Source of the DNA: Conidiobolus incongruus B7586
Lineage: Eukaryota > Entomophthoromycota > Entomophthoromycetes > Entomophthorales > Conidiobolaceae
Assembly: GCA_000697335.1 (NCBI GenBank)
Contig: JNEM01006455.1
Coordinates: 1-29,046 of the forward strand
Length of the DNA stretch: 29,046 nucleotides
Direction: 5' to 3'
Below the pieces are notes generated by a model. It was not told the DNA's origin. It made no database searches and saw nothing but the letters and a program-made list of their open reading frames with translations. A program made the translations under genes and the position numbers. Each line of letters opens with the position of its first letter. The stretch's first letter is position 1. This document shows, in pieces, positions 21,118 through 29,046 of this stretch.

Positions 21118-21257
21118 GATGCCTTTGGAATTTGAGCCATCCTGAGCAGACGAGATCAATTTGGGTCCTCCCAGTTATCTATCTGCCTTAAACCAATAAA
21201 CTTCCTCTCTCCCTAACAGTTACCCGAAATTCTCCAGATCACTCTCCCTTGTGTTTA
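21118..21257. other. Unexplained higher-GC island
   Basis: About 140 bases of nearly even base composition, including pyrimidine-rich tracts (CTTCCTCTCTCCCT and CACTCTCCCTTGTG), stand out from surrounding AT-rich DNA. Every frame is interrupted, and I see no tRNA, snRNA or other RNA hallmark. It could be a decayed mobile-element piece, a noncoding RNA segment or a gene relic. Confidence 0.4.
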
Positions 21258-21694
21258 TAGTTAGTCAATAGATGTTTGAGAAAAAGTGTTACATTAACGT
21301 ATATAATTAGATCACTAATATGATATGTTTATTATTTCAAATTCAATTTTATAATTGAGGTTCTATAGGTTAACTTGATTTAATATTTAATTACCTTGTT
21401 TTATATAAAAAAACCATTCAAAATAATTTATTAAAAATTTTAAAATGAATTGTATTGAAATTAAAATAATATATAAATTATAGAATTGTATTAATGGCTT
21501 TTGATAGTGATATAAACTAAGAAAATATTTATAATACTATCAATTTGGAGTTTTTGTATTAATTTTTTAATTGTAACAATATATAAAAATGTTACAATGG
21601 ATTTGTATTGAGCCAAGAATGAAATAAAGGACCTATAATATAATTAATTAAATGATTCAAAATTCTGGATTATATTTTATATTCTTAATATCAT

Positions 21695-21994
21695 TCAATC
21701 AATAAAGAGCGTAATAGATATTATACAAATGTCAACTACCTCTAAGATCCGCCAATGAGGAGCTGGAGAATTCACCACGAGATCATCACATTGATGTATA
21801 AGGATTCCCCAACTCATTAGTAGGCACACGCGCATTATCCAACGATTACCTCCCGTAGTTAACCAAGTTTCTCCCCAGCTAACCATCACACATAAAAGGG
21901 CAAATTCTAGTCCAAATACTGATTTCTTTGAAGATTCTACAAAGGGAACTTTCTTGAACATTACAGGAGGGAAAAGAAAATGTAACATTACCAT
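21695..21994 (-). CDS. Hypothetical small membrane protein, possibly a gene remnant
   Basis: An ATG-started frame of 99 aa whose composition (Trp, Cys, His, Pro, Gly) is protein-like rather than random AT DNA. It has two or three hydrophobic stretches: VFGLEFALLCVMVSW, IMRVCLLMSWGILI and VVDICIISITLFI. TTGGNRW lies between the first two. There is a faint resemblance to the N-terminal half of fungal wax-synthase-like membrane proteins, too weak to name it. The length is far short of such families, so this may be one exon or a truncated relic. It lies in the divergent interval between the two seven-helix genes. A second open stretch on the same strand (22256-22044, one stop in frame, or a 36-base GT-AG intron there) lies just upstream and may belong to the same locus. 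Confidence 0.3.
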   Translation of the reverse strand: MVMLHFLFPPVMFKKVPFVESSKKSVFGLEFALLCVMVSWGETWLTTGGNRWIMRVCLLMSWGILIHQCDDLVVNSPAPHWRILEVVDICIISITLFID

Positions 21995-22006
21995 TATATT
22001 ATTCAA

Positions 22007-22872
22007 TTAACCTAAATAGATTGCTATAACTTTGAGGAAACTATTTTATTAGTTTTTGAATCTTTTTTAAGGGAATGACCAGAATAGCTGGATGAGCTAT
22101 TCTGATGTGTTCTATTTTATTTTCTAGTCCTATAGTAATTGTTTGATTTATCTTGAGTTGTTTGGGGATCTTTAGATGTTCCTAATATAACCCTGTTTTA
22201 GGTATTGTCACGCTCACTCTTGACAACAAACTCCTTGGTTTTAATTTGTCAATCATTGTTTAAAATCTTAAATACCATTTAATAGTTACTATAATTTTAC
22301 TTTCACAATTTAAATAAAAATTTATCCATTCTTCATCATTACCAAAAATATTGAATTTTCCAAATTTAGAAATTTGTGAAAAATATTATTAATAAAATTG
22401 GTTATAATTTTTATTATTGGTAATAAATTCTGCACTTTTTTGGACTCAGTATGAACTGATTGATAGCAAAAATATAACAATTTATAACCGATTTAAACAA
22501 TTTGCAAAAATTTGGTATTAATTAATTTTTAATATAGGTTTTATATTAAAATTAATTAATATATTGTATATTGAATTGATATTTGCAAAGTAACAATATA
22601 TATTCAGAATATTTGTTAAAATAGCAATTGTTAAAAATTCAATCAAATTAAACAAAATTTGATATGGTTAACTATGTACAAATTGTGATATACTAATATT
22701 TTAAAATTCAAAAATTCTCATTTGAATCCTAAATTTAATTTCTAAAAAATTGGACGAATTGCCACTTTGCTACAAGGGATTAAATTAGGTATTAGAATGT
22801 AACAAACTTTGTGAATAAAATGATGTTGATTCTTAACAATCAATTAGAAGTAATATTTTTTTGAATCAAAAA
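22007..22872. other. Upstream region of the GPCR gene
   Basis: 22007-22256 keeps somewhat higher GC and contains a perfect short hairpin at 22081-22103. The rest, to the GPCR start, is AT-rich and holds its promoter. No further gene seen. Confidence 0.5.
22081..22103. repeat. Perfect 9-bp hairpin
   Basis: AGAATAGCT and AGCTATTCT form a perfect inverted repeat around the 5-base loop GGATG. It has no T-run next to it, so it is not an obvious terminator. Confidence 0.7.
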
Positions 22873-23847
22873 ATGATAATGAACCTTGAAATTTATAGAA
22901 ACAGACCCAAATATTACAAGCCTTTAGCAATCATATTTTTAGTATTTGGTTTGATAGGTATTCCGATTACTTCCATGTTGCTCATAAGTTCATTAAAATT
23001 GTTTAAAAAGAAGTCCACTCCAAATTTAAAAATCAGTTTGGGTATTTTAATAATGGATTTTATTACCACTTGCACTTTCTTGGTAATGGGGTTGACTGCT
23101 TTTATCAATGGTAAGTATATTGCTAAGGCAAGGTGGATGTGCTCAACCAATGATATATTTTATATTGGTAGTACATATATTTCCGCGTGGTTTGTGGGCT
23201 TGTTGAATTTGGAGCGTGCAGCTGTCATCGTGCATAAGAGATCACTTTCCAGCAGATTTTGGGTCGGATTCATGATTTTTGAAATTTTATACTTTTACTC
23301 TCCGAATCTGGTATCGGTTGGTTTAAATGAAATTGGATTAGCAGACTTAGCTATATACTGCATGTCTACTCCCGTAGATAAGGTAGGATACTTTACAATT
23401 TGTTGGTATGGATGCATTATGGTATTTAGTTTGAGTATTGCCATCTATTCCTATTTGAGTATTGCAGTTGTCAAAAGTCGAATAGCTCGCAGTGATATTA
23501 AAGATTTATATCCAGGGAAGTCGGAAGTCATGACTCATTTCAAAAGAGCAATATGGAGAGATATCTTGTTTTTAGCACTCTATTTAGCTGGTAATGGTCT
23601 CGAATGCTTCAATACGTGGGGTGAAATGATAACTAATGAAACTCGTACCGTTAAAATGGATTTTATATCGACGTGTCTGATGAATTGTAACCCAATCATT
23701 AATAGTATTCTATTTATTGAACTTGAAGCGCCTGTGAAAAGAGCCCTATTAGAAATGTTCCCATTTTTGGTCAAAGTTATAGGCAATATACCTAAGAACA
23801 GTATTGAAACTGATGAAGAAAATATATATTCGAATATTTCGATATAA
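22873..23847 (+). CDS. Rhodopsin-like (class A) G protein-coupled receptor
   Basis: Single exon, 324 aa, with seven membrane spans, probably a plasma-membrane receptor coupled to heterotrimeric G proteins; its ligand is unknown. Class A landmarks are present. Asp62 sits in span 2 (LIMDF). WMC with Cys90 opens span 3, and Cys163 in the second extracellular loop could form the conserved disulfide. The span 3 end reads NLERAAVI, with Glu114-Arg115-Ala116 in place of DRY. Trp130 starts span 4. Span 7 reads CNPIINSILF, with NPIIN (273-277) in place of NPxxY, followed by a short amphipathic stretch and an acidic tail. Span 6 lacks the CWxP motif. Two ATGs (22873, 22879) fit; the N terminus is short either way. 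Most Dikarya lack such receptors, and from memory they are expanded in Conidiobolus. Confidence 0.85.
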   Translation: MIMNLEIYRNRPKYYKPLAIIFLVFGLIGIPITSMLLISSLKLFKKKSTPNLKISLGILIMDFITTCTFLVMGLTAFINGKYIAKARWMCSTNDIFYIGSTYISAWFVGLLNLERAAVIVHKRSLSSRFWVGFMIFEILYFYSPNLVSVGLNEIGLADLAIYCMSTPVDKVGYFTICWYGCIMVFSLSIAIYSYLSIAVVKSRIARSDIKDLYPGKSEVMTHFKRAIWRDILFLALYLAGNGLECFNTWGEMITNETRTVKMDFISTCLMNCNPIINSILFIELEAPVKRALLEMFPFLVKVIGNIPKNSIETDEENIYSNISI

Positions 23848-24705
23848 CATCTCGTTATAAAATTTAAAAATACATAAAGTTTGTCAGGTTGAAAGTCAAC
23901 AAGTACTATATGCCAATAAATAATAGATTTAAATCTAATATTTGTAATAAATTAATATCTGAATACAATTATAATTATTCTAAATAATTTTTAAATTTAC
24001 TTTTATAACTAATAGTATTCAAAACTTTAAATCAATATAATATTCAATGTTATTATTTATCTATGACTTGAATTTATATTTCAAATTATCTTGATAGCAT
24101 CTTATCATTGTCCAATTTTGTAACTTTATAATATCTATTAATACTTAATTCAAATATAAAATTTAGTTCCAACCGTTAATTTCAAATATAAATTTTTGAA
24201 TCAAAAGTTCTATATTTTTTCTATATTTACTAATATTAATTTTTTAATATGATTTCAATATTATATAAAAAAATAATAGTTTGACTAATGCTTAATTAAC
24301 TAAAAACACATTGAAAAGTATGATTAATTTGGAAAATAGAAAATTTAATGACCTGAATGTTAATTGTTAGAATAGATAAATATATATATATATATATTAT
24401 GTTCAATTATTGTGAAAAACATAATAAGATTTATTTAATTTTATATAAGTTCATTGATGTTCATAGGTTTATATATTATATACATATTCAAACTAATTAC
24501 AAGAATCAATTTGAAATTTTAATTGATAAATTCCAAACCAAAATCAAAAGTCAAATTTAGTAATTTAAATATTAATTAAATATATAACAATTGTATCTTT
24601 GAAAAATATTTAAGAATTTTGGATTAATTTATTTGGTTTAAAGTTTAATTTTTATGTCAATAATATTTTAGTTTTTTGGGGAAAGACATTGCATTACATG
24701 GATAT
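23848..24705. other. Convergent intergenic region
   Basis: 860 bases of AT-rich DNA between the 3' ends of the GPCR gene (plus) and the glutamate synthase gene (minus), with a TA run at about 24380-24396. Nothing else recognised. Confidence 0.6.
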
Positions 24706-27700
24706 TTAGAGTTTAGCACCATCGGCAGCTGAAACTTGAGCGATGGTATCGGTGGTCTTGGGGATAATACCACCAGAGATGGGTAGGAGGGTGTTGCCCA
24801 TGAGGTATTGATCAACTTCGCGAGCTCCTTGGCGACCTTCTTCGATACCCCAGACGACGAGAGATTGTCCACGGCGACAGTCACCGACAGCGAAGACCTT
24901 GTCGACGTTAGTCTTGTAAGAGCCTTGGGGTGTAGCAATGGTGTTAGTCTTGCTCAAGCCAATGCCGGTGCCATCGAGGATTTCCTTTTCGGGTCCCAAG
25001 AAACCCATGGAGAGGAAGATGAGTTCAGCCTTGAAGAATTCTTCAGAGCCGGGAACTTCGCTCATCACCCATCTACCGTCAACTTGTTCCCAGTTGACAC
25101 GGACAGTGTTGACACCCTTTACATTACCATTACCATCGTCAACGAATTCCTTGGTGAGAATACAATATTCACGAGGATCGCGGGCGTGGTGAGCTTGGAC
25201 TTCAGCATGACCATAGTCAACCTTGAAGACTTTGGGGTAAGTGGGCCAGGGATTGGAAGGACCACGAGTGGCGGGAGGGTGAGGCAACAATTCAAAATTG
25301 GTAACGGTAGCAGCTCCGTGACGAATGGAAGTACCAATACAGTCACAACCAGTATCACCACCACCAATGACGAGGACGTTCTTGCCCTTAGGATCGATGT
25401 AGCTTCTGTCTCTGAAGCCAGAGTCTAACAGGCTTTGGGTGTTCTTTTGTAAGTACTCCATGGCAAAGTGAATACCGTTCAATTGACGACCAGGAGCATT
25501 GAGATCACGAGGCCAAGTAGAACCAGTAGCTAAGAGGACGGCATCATTGGAGTTCTTGAGATCTTCAATGGTGATGTCCTTACCGATGAAAGTGTTCAAG
25601 ACGAATTCAACACCTTCAGCTTTCATGAGATCAAGACGACGTTGAACGACAGCCTTGTCAAGCTTCATATTTGGAATACCATACATCAGAAGACCACCAG
25701 CACGGTCGTTACGATCGTAGACGGTGACAGTGTGACCAGCTTTGTTAAGTTGATCAGCAGCAGCTAAACCAGCGGGACCAGAACCGACAATAGCAACACG
25801 CTTGCCAGTGCGAGATTGAGGAGGTTTAGGGACGATCCAACCTTCCTTGAAACCTCTGTCGATGATAGCAGCTTCAATACTCTTGATAGAGACGGGAGGT
25901 TCATTGATACCTAAGACACAAGCACCTTCACAAGGAGCAGGACAGACACGACCAGTGAATTCAGGGAAGTTGTTGGTCATTTGAAGGCGTTCAAGAGCAT
26001 CCTTCCACTGTCCCTTGTGGACGAGATCGTTCCACTTGGGAATGATGTTACCAATGGGACAACCGTTATTGGATTGACAGAATGGAATACCACAATCCAT
26101 ACAACGAGCAGCTTGGACCTTGAGTTCAGCAGGAGTCAAACGGTTGTTAATTTCCTTCCAGTCCTTGGTACGATCTTTGGCATCACGGTAGTGATCAGTC
26201 TTACGTTGGTACTTGACAAAACCACGAACCTTATCGACGACCTTGTGGCGTTTTTCAAGGGCATCAATAGGAGCATCTTCAATATCTTGGATGCCAGAGT
26301 CGCTGACTTTGTGCTTAACGGGTTCAGGAGGAGGAGTGATAACACGCTTTTCAGCAGCCTTTTGGGCTTCCAGAACCTTGCGGTATTCTCTGGGCATGAC
26401 CTTGACGAATTGAGGCAAGTAGTGGTTGAAGTCGTCGAGGATGCGCTTACCTAAGGGAGATCCAGTGTACTTGACATGTTCTTGGATCAAACCCTTAACG
26501 AATTCGATTTCTTCGTCTTCGTTGATGGTTTCCAAGTCGACCATCTCAGGGTTGACTTGATTAGAGAATTCCTTTTCATTCCAGAGAACGTAGGCAATGC
26601 CACCACTCATACCGGCAGCGAAGTTACGACCAGTAGTACCCAAAATGACGACACGACCACCAGTCATGTATTCACAACCGTGATCACCAACACCTTCAAC
26701 AACGGCGTGAGCACCAGAGTTTCTCACAGCGAAACGTTCGGCAGCGATACCACTCAAGAATAATTTACCGCTGGATGCACCATATAAGCATACATTACCA
26801 GCAATGACGTTCTTTTCGGGTTGGAAAGTAGACTTGTTGTGGGGATAGACAGCGATTGTACCACCAGATAAACCTTTACCTACGTAGTCGTTGGCATCAC
26901 CTTCAAGTTCGAGGAAGACGCCCTTAACCAAGAAAGCACCGAAGGATTGACCAGCAGAACCAACTAATTTGATGTTAATGGTACCTTCAGGGAGACCTTG
27001 TTCACCATACTTTCTGGAGATGTGGTAACTAAGGGTGGAACCCAAAGTACGATCGGTGTTGACAATGGTACCTCGAAGATTGGTGGGAACAAGTTTTTCA
27101 AGAGCTTGTTCAGCATCGGATAAGAATTTGTTGTCCATACGCATGTGGAGCTTATGATCTTGCTTGAGGACACAGTAAGTGGCAACATTGCGTCTTAAAG
27201 TGAAGGCAGGAGTCAAGATAGGAGTGAGGTCAAGGTTGAGAGCCTTGGTATGATCCTTAGGAATAGCTTGCTTGAGGAAATCAGATCTACCAACCATTTC
27301 GTTGATGGTACGGAAACCTAATTGAGCCATCAAGCTACGAGCTTCTTCAGCAATGTAATAGAAGAAGTTGATAACATGTTCAGGTTGACCAACGAACTTG
27401 GCACGGAGTTCAGGATCTTGGGTAGCAATACCAACGGGACAAGTGTTCAAGTGACACTTTCTCATCATGATACAACCCAAGGCAATAAGAGGAGTAGTAG
27501 CGAAACCCCATTCTTCAGCACCTAAGAGACAGGAAATAACAACATCACGACCAGTCTTGATTTGACCGTCGGTTTGGACAATGACACGACCACGTAAGTC
27601 GTTGAGAACTAAGGTTTGATGGGTTTCTGCAAGACCTAATTCCCAAGGCAAACCAGCATACTTAATACCTGTCCATCTGGAAGCACCAGTACCACCATCG

Positions 27701-29046
27701 TGACCAGAGATCAAGATGTGATCGGCACGGGCTTTAGCAACACCAGAAGCGACGACACCAACACCGACTTCAGAGACTAACTTGACAGAGACACGAGCTC
27801 TGGGATTGGCAGTCTTAAGATCGTAAATTAATTGCTTAAGATCTTCAATGGAGTAAATATCGTGGTGAGGAGGAGGAGAAATCAAACCAACACCAGGAGT
27901 AGATTTACGGGTCTTAGCGATACCATCAGTGACTTTGTGACCGGGAAGTTCACCACCTTCACCGGGTTTGGCACCTTGAGCCATTTTAATTTGAATTTCA
28001 TCAGAGTCAGAAAGATAGAAACTAGTAACACCGAAACGACCAGAGGCAACCTGCTTAATGGCGGAGCGCAAGTTTTGGCCGTTGATAGGTCCTTGAGAAC
28101 GGATGGGATCTTCACCACCTTCGCCAGTGTTACTCTTACCACCGAGTTGATTCATGGCAGCAGCCAAAGCAGTGTGGGTTTCGTAAGAAATGGAACCATA
28201 ACTCATAGCACCAGTGACGAAACGCTTGACAATATTGGTCCAGGGTTCAACTTCGTCAATGGGAATGGGATTGGCTTTGGAGAAGTCAAAATCAAGGAGA
28301 CCACGAAGGGTACAGTTTTTGACTTGTTCTTGAGCATCCTTGGAGTAGGAAGCATAAGCATTATCATTCTTGGCTCTGACAGCATCTTGAAGTAAAGCAA
28401 TAGCAGAAGGTTCATTCAAGTGCTTTTCACCACCTCTACGCCATTGGTACTCACCAAGTTCGGGAAGGCCATTGACATTGACAGTTTCACGAGAGGGATA
28501 AGCACTTTCGTGGAGTTTAAGTGCATCTTCAGCAAAAGTTTCAATTGTAGCACCCTTGATACGGGAAGCAGTACCAGAGAAAGCCTTGGCAATCAATTCC
28601 TCACCGATACCCAGGGCTTCGAAAATTTGGGCTCCCTTGTAGGATTGAAGGGTGGAAATACCCATCTTGGACATAACCTTGAAGATACCGTTGTTGGCAG
28701 CCTTGATGTATTTCTGAATAAGAACGTCAGGAGTAACATCTTGACCAATCAAATTGTCGCGTTTGAGCTTGAGAATGCTGGAAATAGCGAGACGAGGGCA
28801 GATGGCATCAGCACCATAGCCAATCAAAACACAGAAGTGGTGGACTTCACGAGCTTCACCAGAATCGACCATAAGGGCAATCTTGGAGCGTTGCTTGTTA
28901 GCAATCAAATATTGGTGAACAGCACCAACTGCGATAAGAGAGCTGATAGGAACAAGGAACTTGTTGGCACCTTGATCGGAAAGGATGATGATTTTGACAC
29001 CCTTGCGAATGGCCTTGGTGACTTCATTGCAGATTCTAGTGATAGT
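24706..29046 (-). CDS. GLT1: Glutamate synthase (NADH), fused alpha-beta form, C-terminal two thirds
   Basis: Converts glutamine plus 2-oxoglutarate to two glutamates using NADH, the GOGAT half of ammonium assimilation. The frame is open to the window edge, so the N terminus (glutaminase domain and most of the central domain) is missing; 1446 codons are visible out of about 2,100-2,150 usual. Visible in order: the end of the central domain ([41 protein letters not shown]); the FMN-binding domain with [18 protein letters not shown]; [3Fe-4S] cysteines in [15 protein letters not shown] (about 27439-27480); the GXGXG domain; a charged linker; the beta part with iron-sulfur cysteines CMDCGIPFC...GCPIGN (near 26047-26102); the FAD motif [14 protein letters not shown]; the NAD(P)H motif [13 protein letters not shown]; and [12 protein letters not shown]. 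No intron occurs in 4.3 kb, and codon use is strongly biased, suggesting high expression. The NADH rather than NADPH assignment follows from the fused eukaryotic form. Confidence 0.97.
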   Translation of the reverse strand, partial: TITRICNEVTKAIRKGVKIIILSDQGANKFLVPISSLIAVGAVHQYLIANKQRSKIALMVDSGEAREVHHFCVLIGYGADAICPRLAISSILKLKRDNLIGQDVTPDVLIQKYIKAANNGIFKVMSKMGISTLQSYKGAQIFEALGIGEELIAKAFSGTASRIKGATIETFAEDALKLHESAYPSRETVNVNGLPELGEYQWRRGGEKHLNEPSAIALLQDAVRAKNDNAYASYSKDAQEQVKNCTLRGLLDFDFSKANPIPIDEVEPWTNIVKRFVTGAMSYGSISYETHTALAAAMNQLGGKSNTGEGGEDPIRSQGPINGQNLRSAIKQVASGRFGVTSFYLSDSDEIQIKMAQGAKPGEGGELPGHKVTDGIAKTRKSTPGVGLISPPPHHDIYSIEDLKQLIYDLKTANPRARVSVKLVSEVGVGVVASGVAKARADHILISGHDGGTGASRWTGIKYAGLPWELGLAETHQTLVLNDLRGRVIVQTDGQIKTGRDVVISCLLGAEEWGFATTPLIALGCIMMRKCHLNTCPVGIATQDPELRAKFVGQPEHVINFFYYIAEEARSLMAQLGFRTINEMVGRSDFLKQAIPKDHTKALNLDLTPILTPAFTLRRNVATYCVLKQDHKLHMRMDNKFLSDAEQALEKLVPTNLRGTIVNTDRTLGSTLSYHISRKYGEQGLPEGTINIKLVGSAGQSFGAFLVKGVFLELEGDANDYVGKGLSGGTIAVYPHNKSTFQPEKNVIAGNVCLYGASSGKLFLSGIAAERFAVRNSGAHAVVEGVGDHGCEYMTGGRVVILGTTGRNFAAGMSGGIAYVLWNEKEFSNQVNPEMVDLETINEDEEIEFVKGLIQEHVKYTGSPLGKRILDDFNHYLPQFVKVMPREYRKVLEAQKAAEKRVITPPPEPVKHKVSDSGIQDIEDAPIDALEKRHKVVDKVRGFVKYQRKTDHYRDAKDRTKDWKEINNRLTPAELKVQAARCMDCGIPFCQSNNGCPIGNIIPKWNDLVHKGQWKDALERLQMTNNFPEFTGRVCPAPCEGACVLGINEPPVSIKSIEAAIIDRGFKEGWIVPKPPQSRTGKRVAIVGSGPAGLAAADQLNKAGHTVTVYDRNDRAGGLLMYGIPNMKLDKAVVQRRLDLMKAEGVEFVLNTFIGKDITIEDLKNSNDAVLLATGSTWPRDLNAPGRQLNGIHFAMEYLQKNTQSLLDSGFRDRSYIDPKGKNVLVIGGGDTGCDCIGTSIRHGAATVTNFELLPHPPATRGPSNPWPTYPKVFKVDYGHAEVQAHHARDPREYCILTKEFVDDGNGNVKGVNTVRVNWEQVDGRWVMSEVPGSEEFFKAELIFLSMGFLGPEKEILDGTGIGLSKTNTIATPQGSYKTNVDKVFAVGDCRRGQSLVVWGIEEGRQGAREVDQYLMGNTLLPISGGIIPKTTDTIAQVSAADGAKL

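Larger units (their letters stand above)
19320..21694. other. Long gene-poor interval
   Basis: 2.4 kb of mostly AT-rich DNA upstream of the orphan seven-helix gene. Islands of higher GC stand out at about 19550-19745 (holding a small ORF) and 21118-21257 (no open frame). The 20227-20514 stretch is open on the plus strand but of doubtful reality. A TA run lies at 20456-20472. Otherwise nothing recognised. Confidence 0.55.

Noticed and set aside
22914-23786. Minus-strand frames opposite the GPCR
   Set aside because: Antisense shadows of the receptor's hydrophobic spans.
24357-24560. 67-codon plus-strand frame containing a TA repeat
   Set aside because: Composition is that of random AT-rich DNA (Ile, Tyr, Lys, Asn) and there is no similarity to any protein I know.
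24808-28395. Several long plus-strand frames opposite glutamate synthase (up to 206 codons)
   Set aside because: They are complementary to a conserved enzyme with biased codons and show no family features. They are shadows of the real gene.
1-29046. CRISPR arrays, bacterial operons or ribosome binding sites
   Set aside because: None seen. The spliced genes, the polymerase III tRNA gene and the gene content are those of a eukaryotic nuclear genome.

Overview
The window reads as nuclear DNA of an early-diverging fungus. Intergenic DNA is extremely AT-rich. Genes carry short GT-AG introns (34 to 65 bases, mostly about 50). NADH-glutamate synthase is the eukaryotic single-chain form. There is also a rhodopsin-like (class A) seven-helix receptor together with an orphan seven-helix protein. 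From memory, class A-like receptors of this kind are numerous in Conidiobolus coronatus, so an entomophthoralean (Conidiobolus-like) fungus is my best guess. That placement is inference, not proof.

Layout, left to right. 1-1606 is AT-rich DNA without genes. CK2 catalytic subunit alpha lies on the minus strand (2842-1607, 5 exons). It is divergent from a RanBP9/10-Gid1 (Vid30) type SPRY-LisH-CTLH-CRA protein on the plus strand (4689-6752, 7 exons). CTNNBL1, a spliceosome-associated armadillo protein, follows on the plus strand (7580-9652, 4 exons). A compositionally odd island (about 9862-10442, possibly an old solo LTR) sits directly upstream of tRNA-His(GUG) (10451-10521). The NatC auxiliary subunit NAA35/Mak10 occupies 10982-13730 on the plus strand in 11 exons. 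Four minus-strand, apparently intronless genes follow: a TBRG1-like FYRN/FYRC protein (15519-14332), the Golgi protein SYS1 (17311-16679), the BLOC-1 subunit Snapin (18214-17702) and an orphan seven-helix protein (19319-18390). After a gene-poor 3.5 kb with a few higher-GC islands and two doubtful small ORFs comes the class A-like GPCR on the plus strand (22873-23847). The right end is filled by the C-terminal two thirds of NADH-glutamate synthase on the minus strand (29046-24706), cut by the window edge.

Most genes are housekeeping: kinase signalling (CK2), the CTLH/GID ubiquitin ligase (RanBP9/Gid1), splicing (CTNNBL1), N-terminal acetylation (NAA35), Golgi and endosome traffic (SYS1, Snapin) and ammonium assimilation (GOGAT). 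One functional link stands out. In yeast, NatC acetylates the small GTPase Arl3, and this acetylation is needed for Arl3 to bind Sys1 on the Golgi. The NatC subunit NAA35 and SYS1 lie about 3 kb apart here, with the TBRG1-like gene between them. I see no clear new multi-gene system. The best leads are the orphan seven-helix protein, the two seven-helix genes flanking one divergent 3.5-kb interval, the CCAAT-box cluster upstream of the TBRG1-like gene, and the island abutting the tRNA gene.
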